Below, piece after piece: positions 8,666 through 17,503 of a stretch of 64,000 bases of DNA. The notes below the pieces were generated by a model that saw only the letters and a list, made by a program, of their open reading frames with translations, was not told where the DNA came from and did no database searches. Each line of letters starts with the position of its first letter. Within the stretch, counting starts at the first letter, position 1. The DNA comes from JAGWAJ01 sp965215155. Its GTDB lineage: Bacteria; Acidobacteriota; Vicinamibacteria; Vicinamibacterales; UBA8438. A program made the position numbers and the translations under genes. Where the stretch lies: positions 310,001 to 374,000 of the forward strand of contig CBDCCY010000001.1 in the NCBI GenBank assembly GCA_965215155.1. The letters run 5' to 3'.

Positions 8666-10096
8666 ATGGGTGCTTCCGCAACGCTGACCGAACCGATGAC
8701 GACGGCATCCGCGGCGCCGGCCGCCGTCCGGCTGGGCGCCTTCGCGGCGACCGCCGACGTACCGCCCGCCGCCCGCGCCGCCGCCCGCGCCGCCGTGCAG
8801 GACACGATCGGCGTCGCGCTGGCCGGGGCCGGCGAGCCGGCCGCGCGCATCGTGCAGCGCGTGCTGGCGGCCGACGGCGGCCTCGGGCCGTGCACCGTGC
8901 TGGGAGCCGGCTCCGCCGGCCCGTCCGCGGCCGCGCTCGCCAACGGGACGGCGGCCCACGCGCTAGACTTCGACGACATGTGCTGGGTGACCCTGGCCCA
9001 TCCGAGCGCGCCGCTCGTGGCCGCGGCCCTCGCGGCCGGCGAGTCGGCCGACGCTTCCGGCCGCGCTCTGCTCGACGCCTACGTCGTCGGGTTCGAGGTC
9101 GAGGCGGCGCTCGGCACGGTCATGAACCCGACCCACTACGAGCGCGGCTGGCACGGCACCGCCACCATCGGGACCATCGGCGCCTCGGCCGCCGCCGCGC
9201 GCGTCCTGGGTCTCGACGCGGAGACGGCGGCCCGCGCACTCTCGATCGCCGCGTCGGAGGCGTCGGGCCTCAAGGAGAACTTCGGGACGATGGTCAAGCC
9301 GCTCCAGGGCGGCCTGGCGGCGCGCAACGGCGTGCTGGCGGCGCTCCTCGCGCGCGATGCGTTCACGGCGTCGCCCCGCGCCATCGATGGCCCCCAGGGG
9401 TTCCTGGTCGCGATGCAGAGCGCGGGCCGTGATCTGGCGGCCGCCATCGATCGGCTCGGGCGGCGCTGGGAGATCGTCGAGGGCGGCATCACGGTCAAGC
9501 TCTACCCGTCGTGCGCGGCCACTCATCCCACCATCGACACCCTGCTCGATCTGAGGCGCGAGGCGGAGGTCGATCCGGCGGGGGTCGAGGCCGTGGAGAT
9601 CGACGTCGATCCGGTGGTGCCGACCGTGCTCATCTACGACCGCCCCGCGACCGGGCTCGAGGGCAAGTTCAGCCTTCACTACTGCGCGGCGGCGGCGCTG
9701 GCCTTCGGCCGGGTCGGCATCGACACGTTCGAGCCGGCGGCGATGCGCACGGCCGCCGTCGAGCGGCTCGTTCCGCGCGTCACCATGCGCGCCGACGACC
9801 GCCTGGGCCGCGACACGCCGCCGCTGACCGAGGCGCGCATTGCGCTGCGCCTCGCGGACGGTCGGACGCTGGAGCGCGCGGTGCGGGGTGCGCGCGGGTA
9901 TCCGGAGCGCCCTGCCTCCCCGGCCGAGCTCGACGACAAGTTTCTCGCGTGCGCGGAGCGCATCGTCCCAGCCGCGGCAGCCGCGGAAGCACTCGACTTC
10001 CTTCGTTCCCTGGACGGAGCGCCGTCGGTGCGGGGACTCGCCCGGCGACTCGCCAAAGGCGCGACGGCGGCTGCGGCGGCGCCGCAGCCGGCCTGA
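8666..10096 (+). CDS. MmgE/PrpD family protein (2-methylcitrate dehydratase-like)
   Basis: The 476-aa product matches the MmgE/PrpD fold: VQDTIGVALAGAGEPAARI at the start, GTAAHALDFDDM (the conserved aspartates), GWHGTATIGTIGASAAAARVLG, and the C-terminal GKFSLHYCAAAAL. Family members dehydrate 2-methylcitrate or act on other small tricarboxylic acids, and some isomerise or decarboxylate (cis-aconitate decarboxylase, which makes itaconate, is a relative). ATG 8666 stands nine bases behind gggaggg; a GTG at 8657 is the alternative. The CitE-like lyase follows after 10 bases. Confidence 0.88.
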   Translation: MGASATLTEPMTTASAAPAAVRLGAFAATADVPPAARAAARAAVQDTIGVALAGAGEPAARIVQRVLAADGGLGPCTVLGAGSAGPSAAALANGTAAHALDFDDMCWVTLAHPSAPLVAAALAAGESADASGRALLDAYVVGFEVEAALGTVMNPTHYERGWHGTATIGTIGASAAAARVLGLDAETAARALSIAASEASGLKENFGTMVKPLQGGLAARNGVLAALLARDAFTASPRAIDGPQGFLVAMQSAGRDLAAAIDRLGRRWEIVEGGITVKLYPSCAATHPTIDTLLDLRREAEVDPAGVEAVEIDVDPVVPTVLIYDRPATGLEGKFSLHYCAAAALAFGRVGIDTFEPAAMRTAAVERLVPRVTMRADDRLGRDTPPLTEARIALRLADGRTLERAVRGARGYPERPASPAELDDKFLACAERIVPAAAAAEALDFLRSLDGAPSVRGLARRLAKGATAAAAAPQPA

Positions 10097-10106
10097 GGCT
10101 CCGCGG

Positions 10107-10976
10107 ATGGCCCCCCCGTTTCGCGTCCGGCGCAGCCTGCTCTTCGTCCCCGCGGTGCGGCCCGACCGCTATCCCAAGGCGCTCGCCACCGGCGCCGACG
10201 CAGTCTGCATCGACCTCGAGGACGGCGTGGCGTTCGGGGCCAAGGACGAGGCGCGCGACAAGGCACTGGCGCTCTTCGAAGGCCGCGCGCCCGTGCGCGC
10301 CGAGGTCAGCCTCCGCATCAACGATCCCAAGACCGACCTCGGCCAGCGCGACCTCGAGGCGGTGCGCCGGTCGGGCATCCGGCCCGACGCGTTGATGCTG
10401 CCGAAATGCGACGGCCCGGACGAGATCCGCGAGGTGGCGGCGACGCTCGCCGCCGACCTGCCGAACCTGCCGCTCATCGTGATGCTGGAAACGGCCCGCG
10501 GAGTTGCGGCGGCCGAGGCGATTGCGACCTCCACTCCGACGGTCTCCGCCGTCTTCTTCGGCGCTATCGACTACGCGGCCGACGTCGGCTGCGAGGTGGC
10601 CTGGGATGCTGCGCTCTATGCGCGCTCGCGGGCGATCGTCGCCGCTGCGGTCGCGAGAGTCGGCGCGCTCGACTCCCCTTGCATGAACGTCCCCGCGCTC
10701 GACGCCCTCGCCGCGGAGAGCCGCCGCACGCGTGCCCTCGGCTTCACCGGAAAGGCGGCCATCCACCCGACGCAGGTCCCCGTCATCCAGGCCGCGTTCT
10801 CCCCGCCGGCCGACGAGGTTGCCTGGGCCCGCCGGATCGTCGATGCCTACGAACGGAACGCCGGGGGCGTGCTGCTCGTCGACGGCAAGCTGATCGAGCG
10901 CCCGGTCATCGCCTCCGCGCAACGCACCCTGGCGATGGCGGCCGCGGTCGGGCCGGACGCCGGATCCACGGAGTGA
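10107..10976 (+). CDS. HpcH/HpaI aldolase, CitE-like CoA lyase
   Basis: The 289-aa TIM-barrel lyase starts with RRSLLFVPAVRPDRYPKA and has CIDLEDGVAF, MLPKCDGPDE, MLETARGV (Mg-binding Glu) and GAIDYAAD (Asp), and ends with KAAIHPTQVPVIQAAF. Stand-alone CitE-like enzymes cleave malyl-, beta-methylmalyl-, citramalyl- or hydroxymethylglutaryl-CoA to acetyl-CoA plus a keto acid. With the acyl-CoA dehydrogenase, CoA-transferase and MaoC hydratase upstream, the genes can form a path acid to CoA ester to enoyl-CoA to hydroxyacyl-CoA to acetyl-CoA. Which acid enters is not determined by the sequence. Confidence 0.9.
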   Translation: MAPPFRVRRSLLFVPAVRPDRYPKALATGADAVCIDLEDGVAFGAKDEARDKALALFEGRAPVRAEVSLRINDPKTDLGQRDLEAVRRSGIRPDALMLPKCDGPDEIREVAATLAADLPNLPLIVMLETARGVAAAEAIATSTPTVSAVFFGAIDYAADVGCEVAWDAALYARSRAIVAAAVARVGALDSPCMNVPALDALAAESRRTRALGFTGKAAIHPTQVPVIQAAFSPPADEVAWARRIVDAYERNAGGVLLVDGKLIERPVIASAQRTLAMAAAVGPDAGSTE

Positions 10977-10999
10977 CCGCGTGACGGCGCCGCGCACCT

Positions 11000-12370
11000 T
11001 CAGAGCAGGAACGGGCTCGCCTGCCGATCGGCAACGTCGGTCAGGAGGTGGCGCGCGATCTCGACGCTCCAGGGTTCCGACACGCTTCCCCTGTCGATGT
11101 CGGCCGCGAGATCCTCCGCGCTGACGAAGGTGCCGCTGAGGGACGTGCCGCGCCGTTCGAAGAACTCGGTCGCGCTCAGGGCGACCGCGACGTCGTCCGT
11201 CGGCGCGCGCCATTCGAAGACGATGGCAACGTGGAGCCGCGTCCGGCCGCCGTTTCCCGAACGAGCTCCGCCTCGAGTCCATACCGCGCCCAAGAGCTCG
11301 AGTTCTCCTTCTTCGACGCTGAGCCGGAGTTCTTCCTGAAGCTCCCGCACGGCGCAGCGCCGGATCGAGCCCTGGTTGCCGTTGTCCTCCCTTCGGACGT
11401 GACCGCCAGCCCATATCACGACCTTCTCGTGGAGGGGGTTGTCCCGCCGGCGCTCGCGCCGCCGCAATCGGAGAATCCTGCCGCTCCGATTGCGGACCAC
11501 GACGACCGGCAGCGCCTGGACCACGGCGGCGTCGGACTCGACGTCGTCGCGGTTGGCGAACTGCCCCTTCGAGGCGAACGTCGCCACCAGGCGCTCCGCC
11601 TGTCCGCGGTCGATGCAGGTCTGGTCCCGGAACAGGGCCGCAGCCTCGTCCGCGGGCAGTCGCAGAATGTGCTCGTCGAGGTGCTCCTCGATCAGGTCGA
11701 GCGCGACGCAGGCAACCCGCTCCGCAGTCTGGCGGCGCTCTCGCGATCCGTTCGATGTGTCGACCTCGAAGATCCGGAACTGTTCCGCGAGTCGCGTCGC
11801 AGTGGCTCGCGTCGTGTCGAGCATCTGTCGCAGCACGTCCTCGTTCATTATCGAACCGCCGGATCCCTCGACCGGCAGGTCACCCTTCTCGCGCTGCATC
11901 GAGACGTGGGGAGCGGCCGTCATGACGATCACGCCGGTGTTTCTCTTGCGCCAGTCCTCCATCAGGAGGAACTGCTCGATCTGCTCCCGTTCGGCTCGAC
12001 GGATGCGGGCGAGGCATTCCATCACCGCGAACCAGCAAACGGCGTCGAAGAGTCCGCGATCCAGTATCAGGACGTCGGGGTCGTCCGGCCGTGCCGGCGT
12101 CTGCGTCTTCTGGAGGATCTGCGACAGCGTCGTGCAGGCGGTCCATACGTTGAAGTTGGCGTGCTTCTTGTCCCGGATCGGGCAGACCGAAGCGCGCTCG
12201 ACAACGACTTCGACCCGGAAGCCGCATCGTTTGAGGAACGCCTGGATCTGGTTGAGCGCGGTCGTATTGCCGGCCTTCGGGACTCCGGCGAACTCCAGGA
12301 CGACCGGCTTGCGCGCTCCGTCGAATCGCGCTCTGGCGGCCTCGGCACGCTTCTGGAGATCGGACTTCAC
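11000..12370 (-). CDS. P-loop kinase-like domain fused to a NUDIX hydrolase
   Basis: This is a 456-aa two-domain protein from GTG 12370. The N-terminal half is a P-loop nucleotide-binding domain (VVLEFAGVPKAGNTTAL, residues 24-39; LILDRGLFDAVCWF as Walker B-like), resembling deoxynucleoside-kinase-like AAA proteins. The Walker A lysine is Asn35 (GVPKAGNTT), so ATP hydrolysis may be weakened. The C-terminal third is NUDIX: GGHVRRED (about 322) and RELQEEL (about 342-348), fitting the Nudix box with an insertion. NUDIX enzymes cleave nucleoside diphosphates linked to another group. It lies downstream of a HemN-like radical SAM gene on the same strand, probably as one operon. No characterised protein with this fusion is recalled; function unknown. 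Confidence 0.75.
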   Translation of the reverse strand: MKSDLQKRAEAARARFDGARKPVVLEFAGVPKAGNTTALNQIQAFLKRCGFRVEVVVERASVCPIRDKKHANFNVWTACTTLSQILQKTQTPARPDDPDVLILDRGLFDAVCWFAVMECLARIRRAEREQIEQFLLMEDWRKRNTGVIVMTAAPHVSMQREKGDLPVEGSGGSIMNEDVLRQMLDTTRATATRLAEQFRIFEVDTSNGSRERRQTAERVACVALDLIEEHLDEHILRLPADEAAALFRDQTCIDRGQAERLVATFASKGQFANRDDVESDAAVVQALPVVVVRNRSGRILRLRRRERRRDNPLHEKVVIWAGGHVRREDNGNQGSIRRCAVRELQEELRLSVEEGELELLGAVWTRGGARSGNGGRTRLHVAIVFEWRAPTDDVAVALSATEFFERRGTSLSGTFVSAEDLAADIDRGSVSEPWSVEIARHLLTDVADRQASPFLL

Positions 12371-12477
12371 GGCTCGGACTCCATCGGGTGGCCTCCAAGG
12401 CTGGTGACGGGTCGGAGGGATCCCGTCGTTCCACCGGCCCGGATCCTCCCGGGTCACCTGCCAGTCCGCGTCCAGCG

Positions 12478-13950
12478 TCAACTCGCGCGCGCGGCCGGGA
12501 CGTGCGCCGTCGCGTCGGTTCCGCCATCGGTGAGCGCGCCGGCCCAGGGCGACGTGCTGGCGGTCGAGGAGCGTCCCCGGCGCATCGCCTCCAGCCGGTC
12601 GTGGGCCAGGGCGTCCTGGATCAGGGGGAGGTAGAACGCGCCGTCGCCCTGGATCGTGATCAGATCGTCGTCGACGACGGCCCACTCCAGCGCGGCGAGA
12701 GCGTCCCATACCGCCCCGTGCTCTTCGCGCACGTCCCGGCCGAAGAGCGAAGCGTAGCGCCGCTGGTCGACGGACAGGCCCTGCAGCTCCTGGAAGAGGA
12801 GGTGGAGGCGGAGGTCGGTCTCGGAGTAGCGGAAGCCGCGCAGCACCGGGAAGCGGCCGGCGTCGAGATCGCGGAAGTAGTCATCCACATGGATCTGGTT
12901 CAGGTAGGCCCACCCCGGCGACTGCGGGGTCCCGAAGAAGAAGGAGACCCCGGCGAAGCCCCAGCCCCACGCATCGTGCCCGAGGAGCTGCCCATCGTGG
13001 TCCTGAAACGGCCGGCGGAAGAGCTCCTCGTACAGGTAGGTGCTCGGGAGCGTCCCGGTGTGCTCGAAATCGTAGGGCGTCGCCTGCGTGAAGCCCCGCG
13101 CGAGGAGGAAGTCCCGGCCCGCGCGGTACATCTCCAGATTCTGCTCGGTGGAGGGCAGCTCGTGCCGCCGGTGGCGCGAGAAGTCCGTGCGCCCCGCGAC
13201 GTTGAGCTCGTAGTGGGTGATGTGCGTTACGCCGGCGTCGACGACCGCCGCGAGATCGTGCAGCATCCGGTCCGGGGTCTGGTTCGGCCACCCGAAGATC
13301 AAGTCGATGCTGAGGGGCAGGCCGAGCGCCCGGCACGATTCGATGGTGCGATAGACCTGCTCCGACGTCTGGCGCCGCCCGCTCAGCCGAATCATCTCGT
13401 CGTCGAGCTGCTGCACGCCCATGCTGATGCGGTTGACCCCGCACGCCTTCATCGCGGCCAGTTTCTCGTGCGAGAACGTCTGCGGAATCCCCTCCAGCGT
13501 CACCTCGATGCCCGCCGGCACGTCGAAGACGCCACGCACGATGTCCATCAGCACGGCGTACTGGTCCGCGCGGTACAGGTTCGAGGTTCCGCCGCCGAAG
13601 TAGATGCTGGCCAGCTCCGAGCCCCCCAGATGAGGCCGGAACAGGTCACCTTCGCGACGCAGGTAGTCGAGGTAGCGGTCGAGCTGGTGCCGGTCCCGGT
13701 ACACCTCACTCGGGAACAGGCAGAACCCGCAGCGATCCGGCTCGGTGGGGAGGCAGTACGGCGTGCCGACGTAGAGGTTGATGCGCTTGCGGACCGCCGC
13801 GGCCGAGTCGCGCGGCTCCATGACGTCCGGAATCGGGACGTCGCGTTCGAGCCAGAACACCGGGGAAGGATGGCCGTGCAGAACCTTGTTGCTCTGGCGC
13901 CGCCCCCGGCGCTTGTCGATGTATGCCAGGACCGCGGTGACGTCGAGCAT
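12478..13950 (-). CDS. HemN/HemW-like radical SAM protein with CX7CX2C cluster motif
   Basis: The 490-aa protein follows the oxygen-independent coproporphyrinogen oxidase layout: a radical SAM TIM barrel with ASIYFGGGTSNLY, IEVTLEGIP and VNRISMGVQQLDDEMI, then a C-terminal HemN-like helical domain. The iron-sulfur cysteines are C66, C74 and C77 (YCLPTEPDRCGFC), spacing CX7CX2C where HemN and HemW have CX3CX2C. The 55 N-terminal residues before the barrel are also unusual. Its role is therefore probably not heme synthesis as such; a specialised methylase- or cyclase-like enzyme is possible. The start ATG 13950 is the most likely; the frame is open to 14055. The P-loop/NUDIX gene follows 107 bases downstream. 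Confidence 0.8.
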   Translation of the reverse strand: MLDVTAVLAYIDKRRGRRQSNKVLHGHPSPVFWLERDVPIPDVMEPRDSAAAVRKRINLYVGTPYCLPTEPDRCGFCLFPSEVYRDRHQLDRYLDYLRREGDLFRPHLGGSELASIYFGGGTSNLYRADQYAVLMDIVRGVFDVPAGIEVTLEGIPQTFSHEKLAAMKACGVNRISMGVQQLDDEMIRLSGRRQTSEQVYRTIESCRALGLPLSIDLIFGWPNQTPDRMLHDLAAVVDAGVTHITHYELNVAGRTDFSRHRRHELPSTEQNLEMYRAGRDFLLARGFTQATPYDFEHTGTLPSTYLYEELFRRPFQDHDGQLLGHDAWGWGFAGVSFFFGTPQSPGWAYLNQIHVDDYFRDLDAGRFPVLRGFRYSETDLRLHLLFQELQGLSVDQRRYASLFGRDVREEHGAVWDALAALEWAVVDDDLITIQGDGAFYLPLIQDALAHDRLEAMRRGRSSTASTSPWAGALTDGGTDATAHVPAARAS

Positions 13951-14070
13951 CTGCGAGGGGGGGCCGCTCGGAGCCGTCTGCCATGCCGACCGGGCAGGGC
14001 TGCGCGGCCTGACCGAACTACCTGCGATTGTGGGCGGTCCCGGTGCCGATGTCAAGGTGGCGGCGGGGCG

Positions 14071-16689
14071 TCAGTCGACCCGCGCCAGCACGGCGTGGCG
14101 GTGGTTGAACGTGATTTCGGCCGGCCGCGCCGGGATCGGGATCTCCACCTCGACGGCCTCGGCATCGACCCACACGCGGTGCGTCTGGGGCGGATGGTCG
14201 CGGAACTCGACGTGGATGAGGACCGGCATGCGGAACCCGTCCGGCACGTCCTCCTGCCGGACGGTGCCGTGCAGGGCGAAGGGCTGGCCGGCGTCGACGA
14301 GACGCGAAACGCTGAGGTCCGGGCGGTAGGTGGGCACGTCGATCCCATAGACCCACTGGTCGAAGAACCAGTCCATCGGCTCGCCGAAGGCCCGCGTCAC
14401 GGCTTCCTCGAACGCGTGCGTATCGGCGACGCCGCCGGTGTGGTCCTGCACGAAGGCGCGCATCATCTCGCGGAACCGCGCGTCGTCACCGGTCTCGAGG
14501 TCGACGAGCATCATGCGCAGCATGTGCAGGATGAGCGCCCCCTTCTCGTACGCGAGCAGACGGTAGTCGAACGGCGTGTCGACGGTAGCCAGCCGATAGC
14601 CGGCCACCACCGGGCCCGACTCGTGCGCGTCGCTCTCGCGGATGACGCCGGGGCGGAGGCCGTAGCGCTGCAGGCCCAGGCCCTGGCCGATGCGGATCTC
14701 GCCGAGCACGTCGAGCCGCCACGCGTCGAGCATCTCCTCGAACTGCTCCTCGTCCTCGAGGCCCACCAGCGCGTACAGGGCAGCCGCGTAGTTGGCGAAC
14801 CCTTCGGTCATCCACTGGTCGCGGTAGTCCTCCCAGTCGACGGACGCGCCCCACCACTGGTGCGCCACCTCGTGCGAGCGGAACAGCTCGGACTCGCCGG
14901 TGTGCAGCTCCCCGAACGAGCGGAAGCTGAGCAACAGGAAGCCGGGGAAAGCCTGGCCGCCGCTGGTCGGGGTCTCGGTCACGAGGAGCGAGTCGAAGGG
15001 ATACGGGCCGAAGTAGTCCGTGTACGTCCGGATCGCGCCCGCCAGGTCGTCCATCGTCTTCTCGCGCGCGCCCGGTGCGAATCCGAGGTGATGGCGGTTT
15101 GCGTAGACGGCGATCGGCGGCAGCCCGTCGAGGGCCACCTCGTCGACTTCGAAGCGGCCGTAGTGGAAGGAGGTGGTGCCTCGCAACGCCCGTTCGGTGA
15201 CCCAGCGCATGATGCGCGTGTCGTCGTCCACGCGCTCCTCCGCGAGAGCGCCGCCGCTGGCGACGCGGTAGCGGTCGGGCACGCGGAACGTGACGTGGAG
15301 TTGCCGCTTCCGGTTGTGCGGGTGGCGCGGTATCCAGTAGATCGTGTCCTTGAGGAGGAAGTCGTTCGTCGCGCGCAGTCGCTCCACGAGCTCCCCTTCG
15401 TAGGCAAGCTCGATCACGAAGCGTTCACCGGCGGCGACCGGCCGCGGCAGCAGCACCGTCACCCACGGCTCGTAGCGGTCCTCCTCCATTCGGCGGTCGT
15501 GCTTCTCCTGCACGAAGTGGACCCGTTCGCCGCCGAGGGCGACCGGCTCGTCCGGCTCCGGCGGTTCCTCGGGGGCTTCCGGCGGCGTCAGGAGGGGCAC
15601 CCCGCGCACGTCGTCGAAGCCGGCCGCGACCGTAGGCCGCCAACGCGCGTCGGTCACCTCGAGCGTGGTGGAGATGCGAAGCCGCACCGCCGCGAGCGGC
15701 ACCAGCGGCTCGACGACGAGGGCAACGCTTCCGGTTGCGTCGCCGTCGCCTTCGAGCGCCAGGTCGACATCCGTGCGGGGAATCCGCACTCGAGGGGTCC
15801 AGCCCTCGGCGTCGGGCCGCGCGGGGCGCAGCGGCAGCCCGAAGTCCCGGAAGTCCCAGTCGTCGTCGCGGTCGCGGCGGGGGCCGGCGGGGCCCTCGAG
15901 CTCCGGGTCGCGCGGAAAGCCGCTGACGGCAAGCGGGGCCGACTCCGACCGGAAGTCGGTCAGCACGTCGGTGGCCATCCAGACCTCGGTCCGTTCGTGG
16001 CGGCGCCGGAAGCGCGCGAGTTGCACCTCCTCGAGGTCACGGGGCTCGATCTCGAACGCGAACCAGTCGTGCTCCCGGCCGTCGATCTCGGCGTAGACGT
16101 ACGGGCGCGGCGGAGGATGCAGCGGCGGGTCGGCCTCCGCGCGCCACAGCGCCATCAGCACGCGGCTGTCCGGGTTGGCGAGCCGGCGCTCGAGCAGCTC
16201 CTCGCGGCGATCGTCGAGCAGGTCGGCCGCCCTCCGCGCCCGCCGCCCCGGTGGGCCGTCGGCGAGCGCCGCCAGCCGGTGCCCAACGTCGCCCGTGGTC
16301 CAGAAGACGAGCCGCTCGAACTCCTCCTCCAGGAAGTCCTCGTCGATCAGCTTCCGCACCTGCTGGTGCTCGACGCCGTTCGGCGGCCAGGCGCGGACCG
16401 TGCCCCGCCCGAGGTAGACGGCGATCGGGATGCGATCGCCCATCCGGACGATGTAGACCTCGCCCTCGGTCAGCTCGAAGGCGAAGCGGTCGATCTGCAG
16501 GCGGCCGCCGCGGACGCGCCCCACCGCCTCCGGTCGCGCCTCGCGGAGATCGTCGTAGAGGGCCGGCGGGCCGAGCGCAGCGTCCTCGTCCTCCTGAGCG
16601 GCCGCGCCGCCGAATCCGATCGTCGCGATCGACAGCAGGCCGACGAGCGCGGCGGTGACGGCGGGGCGAAAGTCGTTCGGGGGCGGCAT
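14071..16689 (-). CDS. Secreted M1-family metallopeptidase
   Basis: The 872-aa protein begins with a signal peptide (TAALVGLLSIATIGFGGAAAQ). A long N-terminal beta-rich part is followed by the M1 catalytic domain: HEVAHQWW (His606, Glu607, His610) and the third zinc ligand Glu629 in WMTEGFANY. The usual aminopeptidase GxMEN motif is replaced by TPTSGGQAFPG, so exopeptidase activity is uncertain. Between about residues 260 and 470 there is a proline- and acid-rich region not expected in standard M1 enzymes. A GATAAT box ends nine bases before ATG 16689. It is probably periplasmic or extracellular and nutritional, but that is an inference. Confidence 0.88.
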   Translation of the reverse strand: MPPPNDFRPAVTAALVGLLSIATIGFGGAAAQEDEDAALGPPALYDDLREARPEAVGRVRGGRLQIDRFAFELTEGEVYIVRMGDRIPIAVYLGRGTVRAWPPNGVEHQQVRKLIDEDFLEEEFERLVFWTTGDVGHRLAALADGPPGRRARRAADLLDDRREELLERRLANPDSRVLMALWRAEADPPLHPPPRPYVYAEIDGREHDWFAFEIEPRDLEEVQLARFRRRHERTEVWMATDVLTDFRSESAPLAVSGFPRDPELEGPAGPRRDRDDDWDFRDFGLPLRPARPDAEGWTPRVRIPRTDVDLALEGDGDATGSVALVVEPLVPLAAVRLRISTTLEVTDARWRPTVAAGFDDVRGVPLLTPPEAPEEPPEPDEPVALGGERVHFVQEKHDRRMEEDRYEPWVTVLLPRPVAAGERFVIELAYEGELVERLRATNDFLLKDTIYWIPRHPHNRKRQLHVTFRVPDRYRVASGGALAEERVDDDTRIMRWVTERALRGTTSFHYGRFEVDEVALDGLPPIAVYANRHHLGFAPGAREKTMDDLAGAIRTYTDYFGPYPFDSLLVTETPTSGGQAFPGFLLLSFRSFGELHTGESELFRSHEVAHQWWGASVDWEDYRDQWMTEGFANYAAALYALVGLEDEEQFEEMLDAWRLDVLGEIRIGQGLGLQRYGLRPGVIRESDAHESGPVVAGYRLATVDTPFDYRLLAYEKGALILHMLRMMLVDLETGDDARFREMMRAFVQDHTGGVADTHAFEEAVTRAFGEPMDWFFDQWVYGIDVPTYRPDLSVSRLVDAGQPFALHGTVRQEDVPDGFRMPVLIHVEFRDHPPQTHRVWVDAEAVEVEIPIPARPAEITFNHRHAVLARVD

Positions 16690-16780
16690 TCCAAGCGCAT
16701 TATCGCACCGTCGGCGCGCTGGCGCGCCCTTACGGGCGCGTTGGCAGTCTGCGCGGGCACGCGGCCCTCTCGCCGCGCGC

Positions 16781-17503
16781 TCAGTGCGCCGGCGGCGATC
16801 GGCGGCCGAAGAGCGCCGTCCCGACACGCACCATCGTGGCGCCCTCCTGGATGGCGACCTCGAAGTCGTGGCTCATCCCCATCGAGAGCTCGCGAAGCGC
16901 CTCGCCGGCGGCCCCTTCGTCCAGGAGCGTGTCGCGCAGCTCCCGGAGCCGGCGGAAGAACGGACGGGCCGCCTCGGCGTCGGCGTTCCAGGGCGGCATG
17001 AGCATCAGGCCGCACACGCGCGCCGCGCGGTTCGCCGCCGCGGCCTCCAGGATTCGCCGCACCGCGTCGGGCGGCGCGCCGTGCTTGGCCGCCTCGCCCG
17101 CCAGGTCGACCTGCACGAGGAGCCGCGGCGCGGTCCCCGCCTCGGCGGCCGCCCGCTCGATCCGTTCGACGAGCCGCACGCTGTCGACCGAGTGGATCCA
17201 GTCGAAACGGGCGGCGGCGGGCCGCACCTTGTTGGACTGCAGGTGGCCGATCAGGTGCCAGCGCACGGCAAGGCCGGTCGATGCGTCGATCTTGGCCGCG
17301 GCCTCCTGGACACGGTTCTCCCCGAAGTCGGCAAGCCCGGCGCTCGCGGCGGCTTCGACCGCCGCGAGCGGGAACGTCTTGGACACCGCGACGAGGCGGA
17401 CCCCGCCGGGGTTGCGCCCTGCGTCCGCCGCGGCGCGCGCGATGCGGCCGCGCACGGTGCGAAGATTCGACGCGAGCGCGCCGGGAGTCGGCGGGGTGCT
17501 CAG
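16781..17503 (-). CDS. YggS-family PLP homeostasis protein
   Basis: The 240-aa product binds pyridoxal phosphate and keeps free PLP in balance; it has no known catalytic turnover. The PLP lysine is in VRLVAVSKTFPLAAV, followed by FGENRVQEA, WHLIGHLQSNKV, LMLMPP and ELSMGMSHDFEVAI, all in the family order. The first helix (ALASNLRTVRGRI) aligns with the usual N terminus only if translation begins at CTG 17503, which overlaps the stop of the upstream TPR gene. A GTG at 17455 is the conventional alternative and would cut off that helix. It is co-transcribed with the TPR protein. Confidence 0.87.
   Translation of the reverse strand: MSTPPTPGALASNLRTVRGRIARAAADAGRNPGGVRLVAVSKTFPLAAVEAAASAGLADFGENRVQEAAAKIDASTGLAVRWHLIGHLQSNKVRPAAARFDWIHSVDSVRLVERIERAAAEAGTAPRLLVQVDLAGEAAKHGAPPDAVRRILEAAAANRAARVCGLMLMPPWNADAEAARPFFRRLRELRDTLLDEGAAGEALRELSMGMSHDFEVAIQEGATMVRVGTALFGRRSPPAH

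Noticed and set aside
12388..17001. A 1537-codon open frame on the plus strand
   Set aside because: It is antisense to four well-supported minus-strand genes and is an artefact of high-GC codon use; its sequence is low-complexity Arg/Val/Glu/Ala with no domains.
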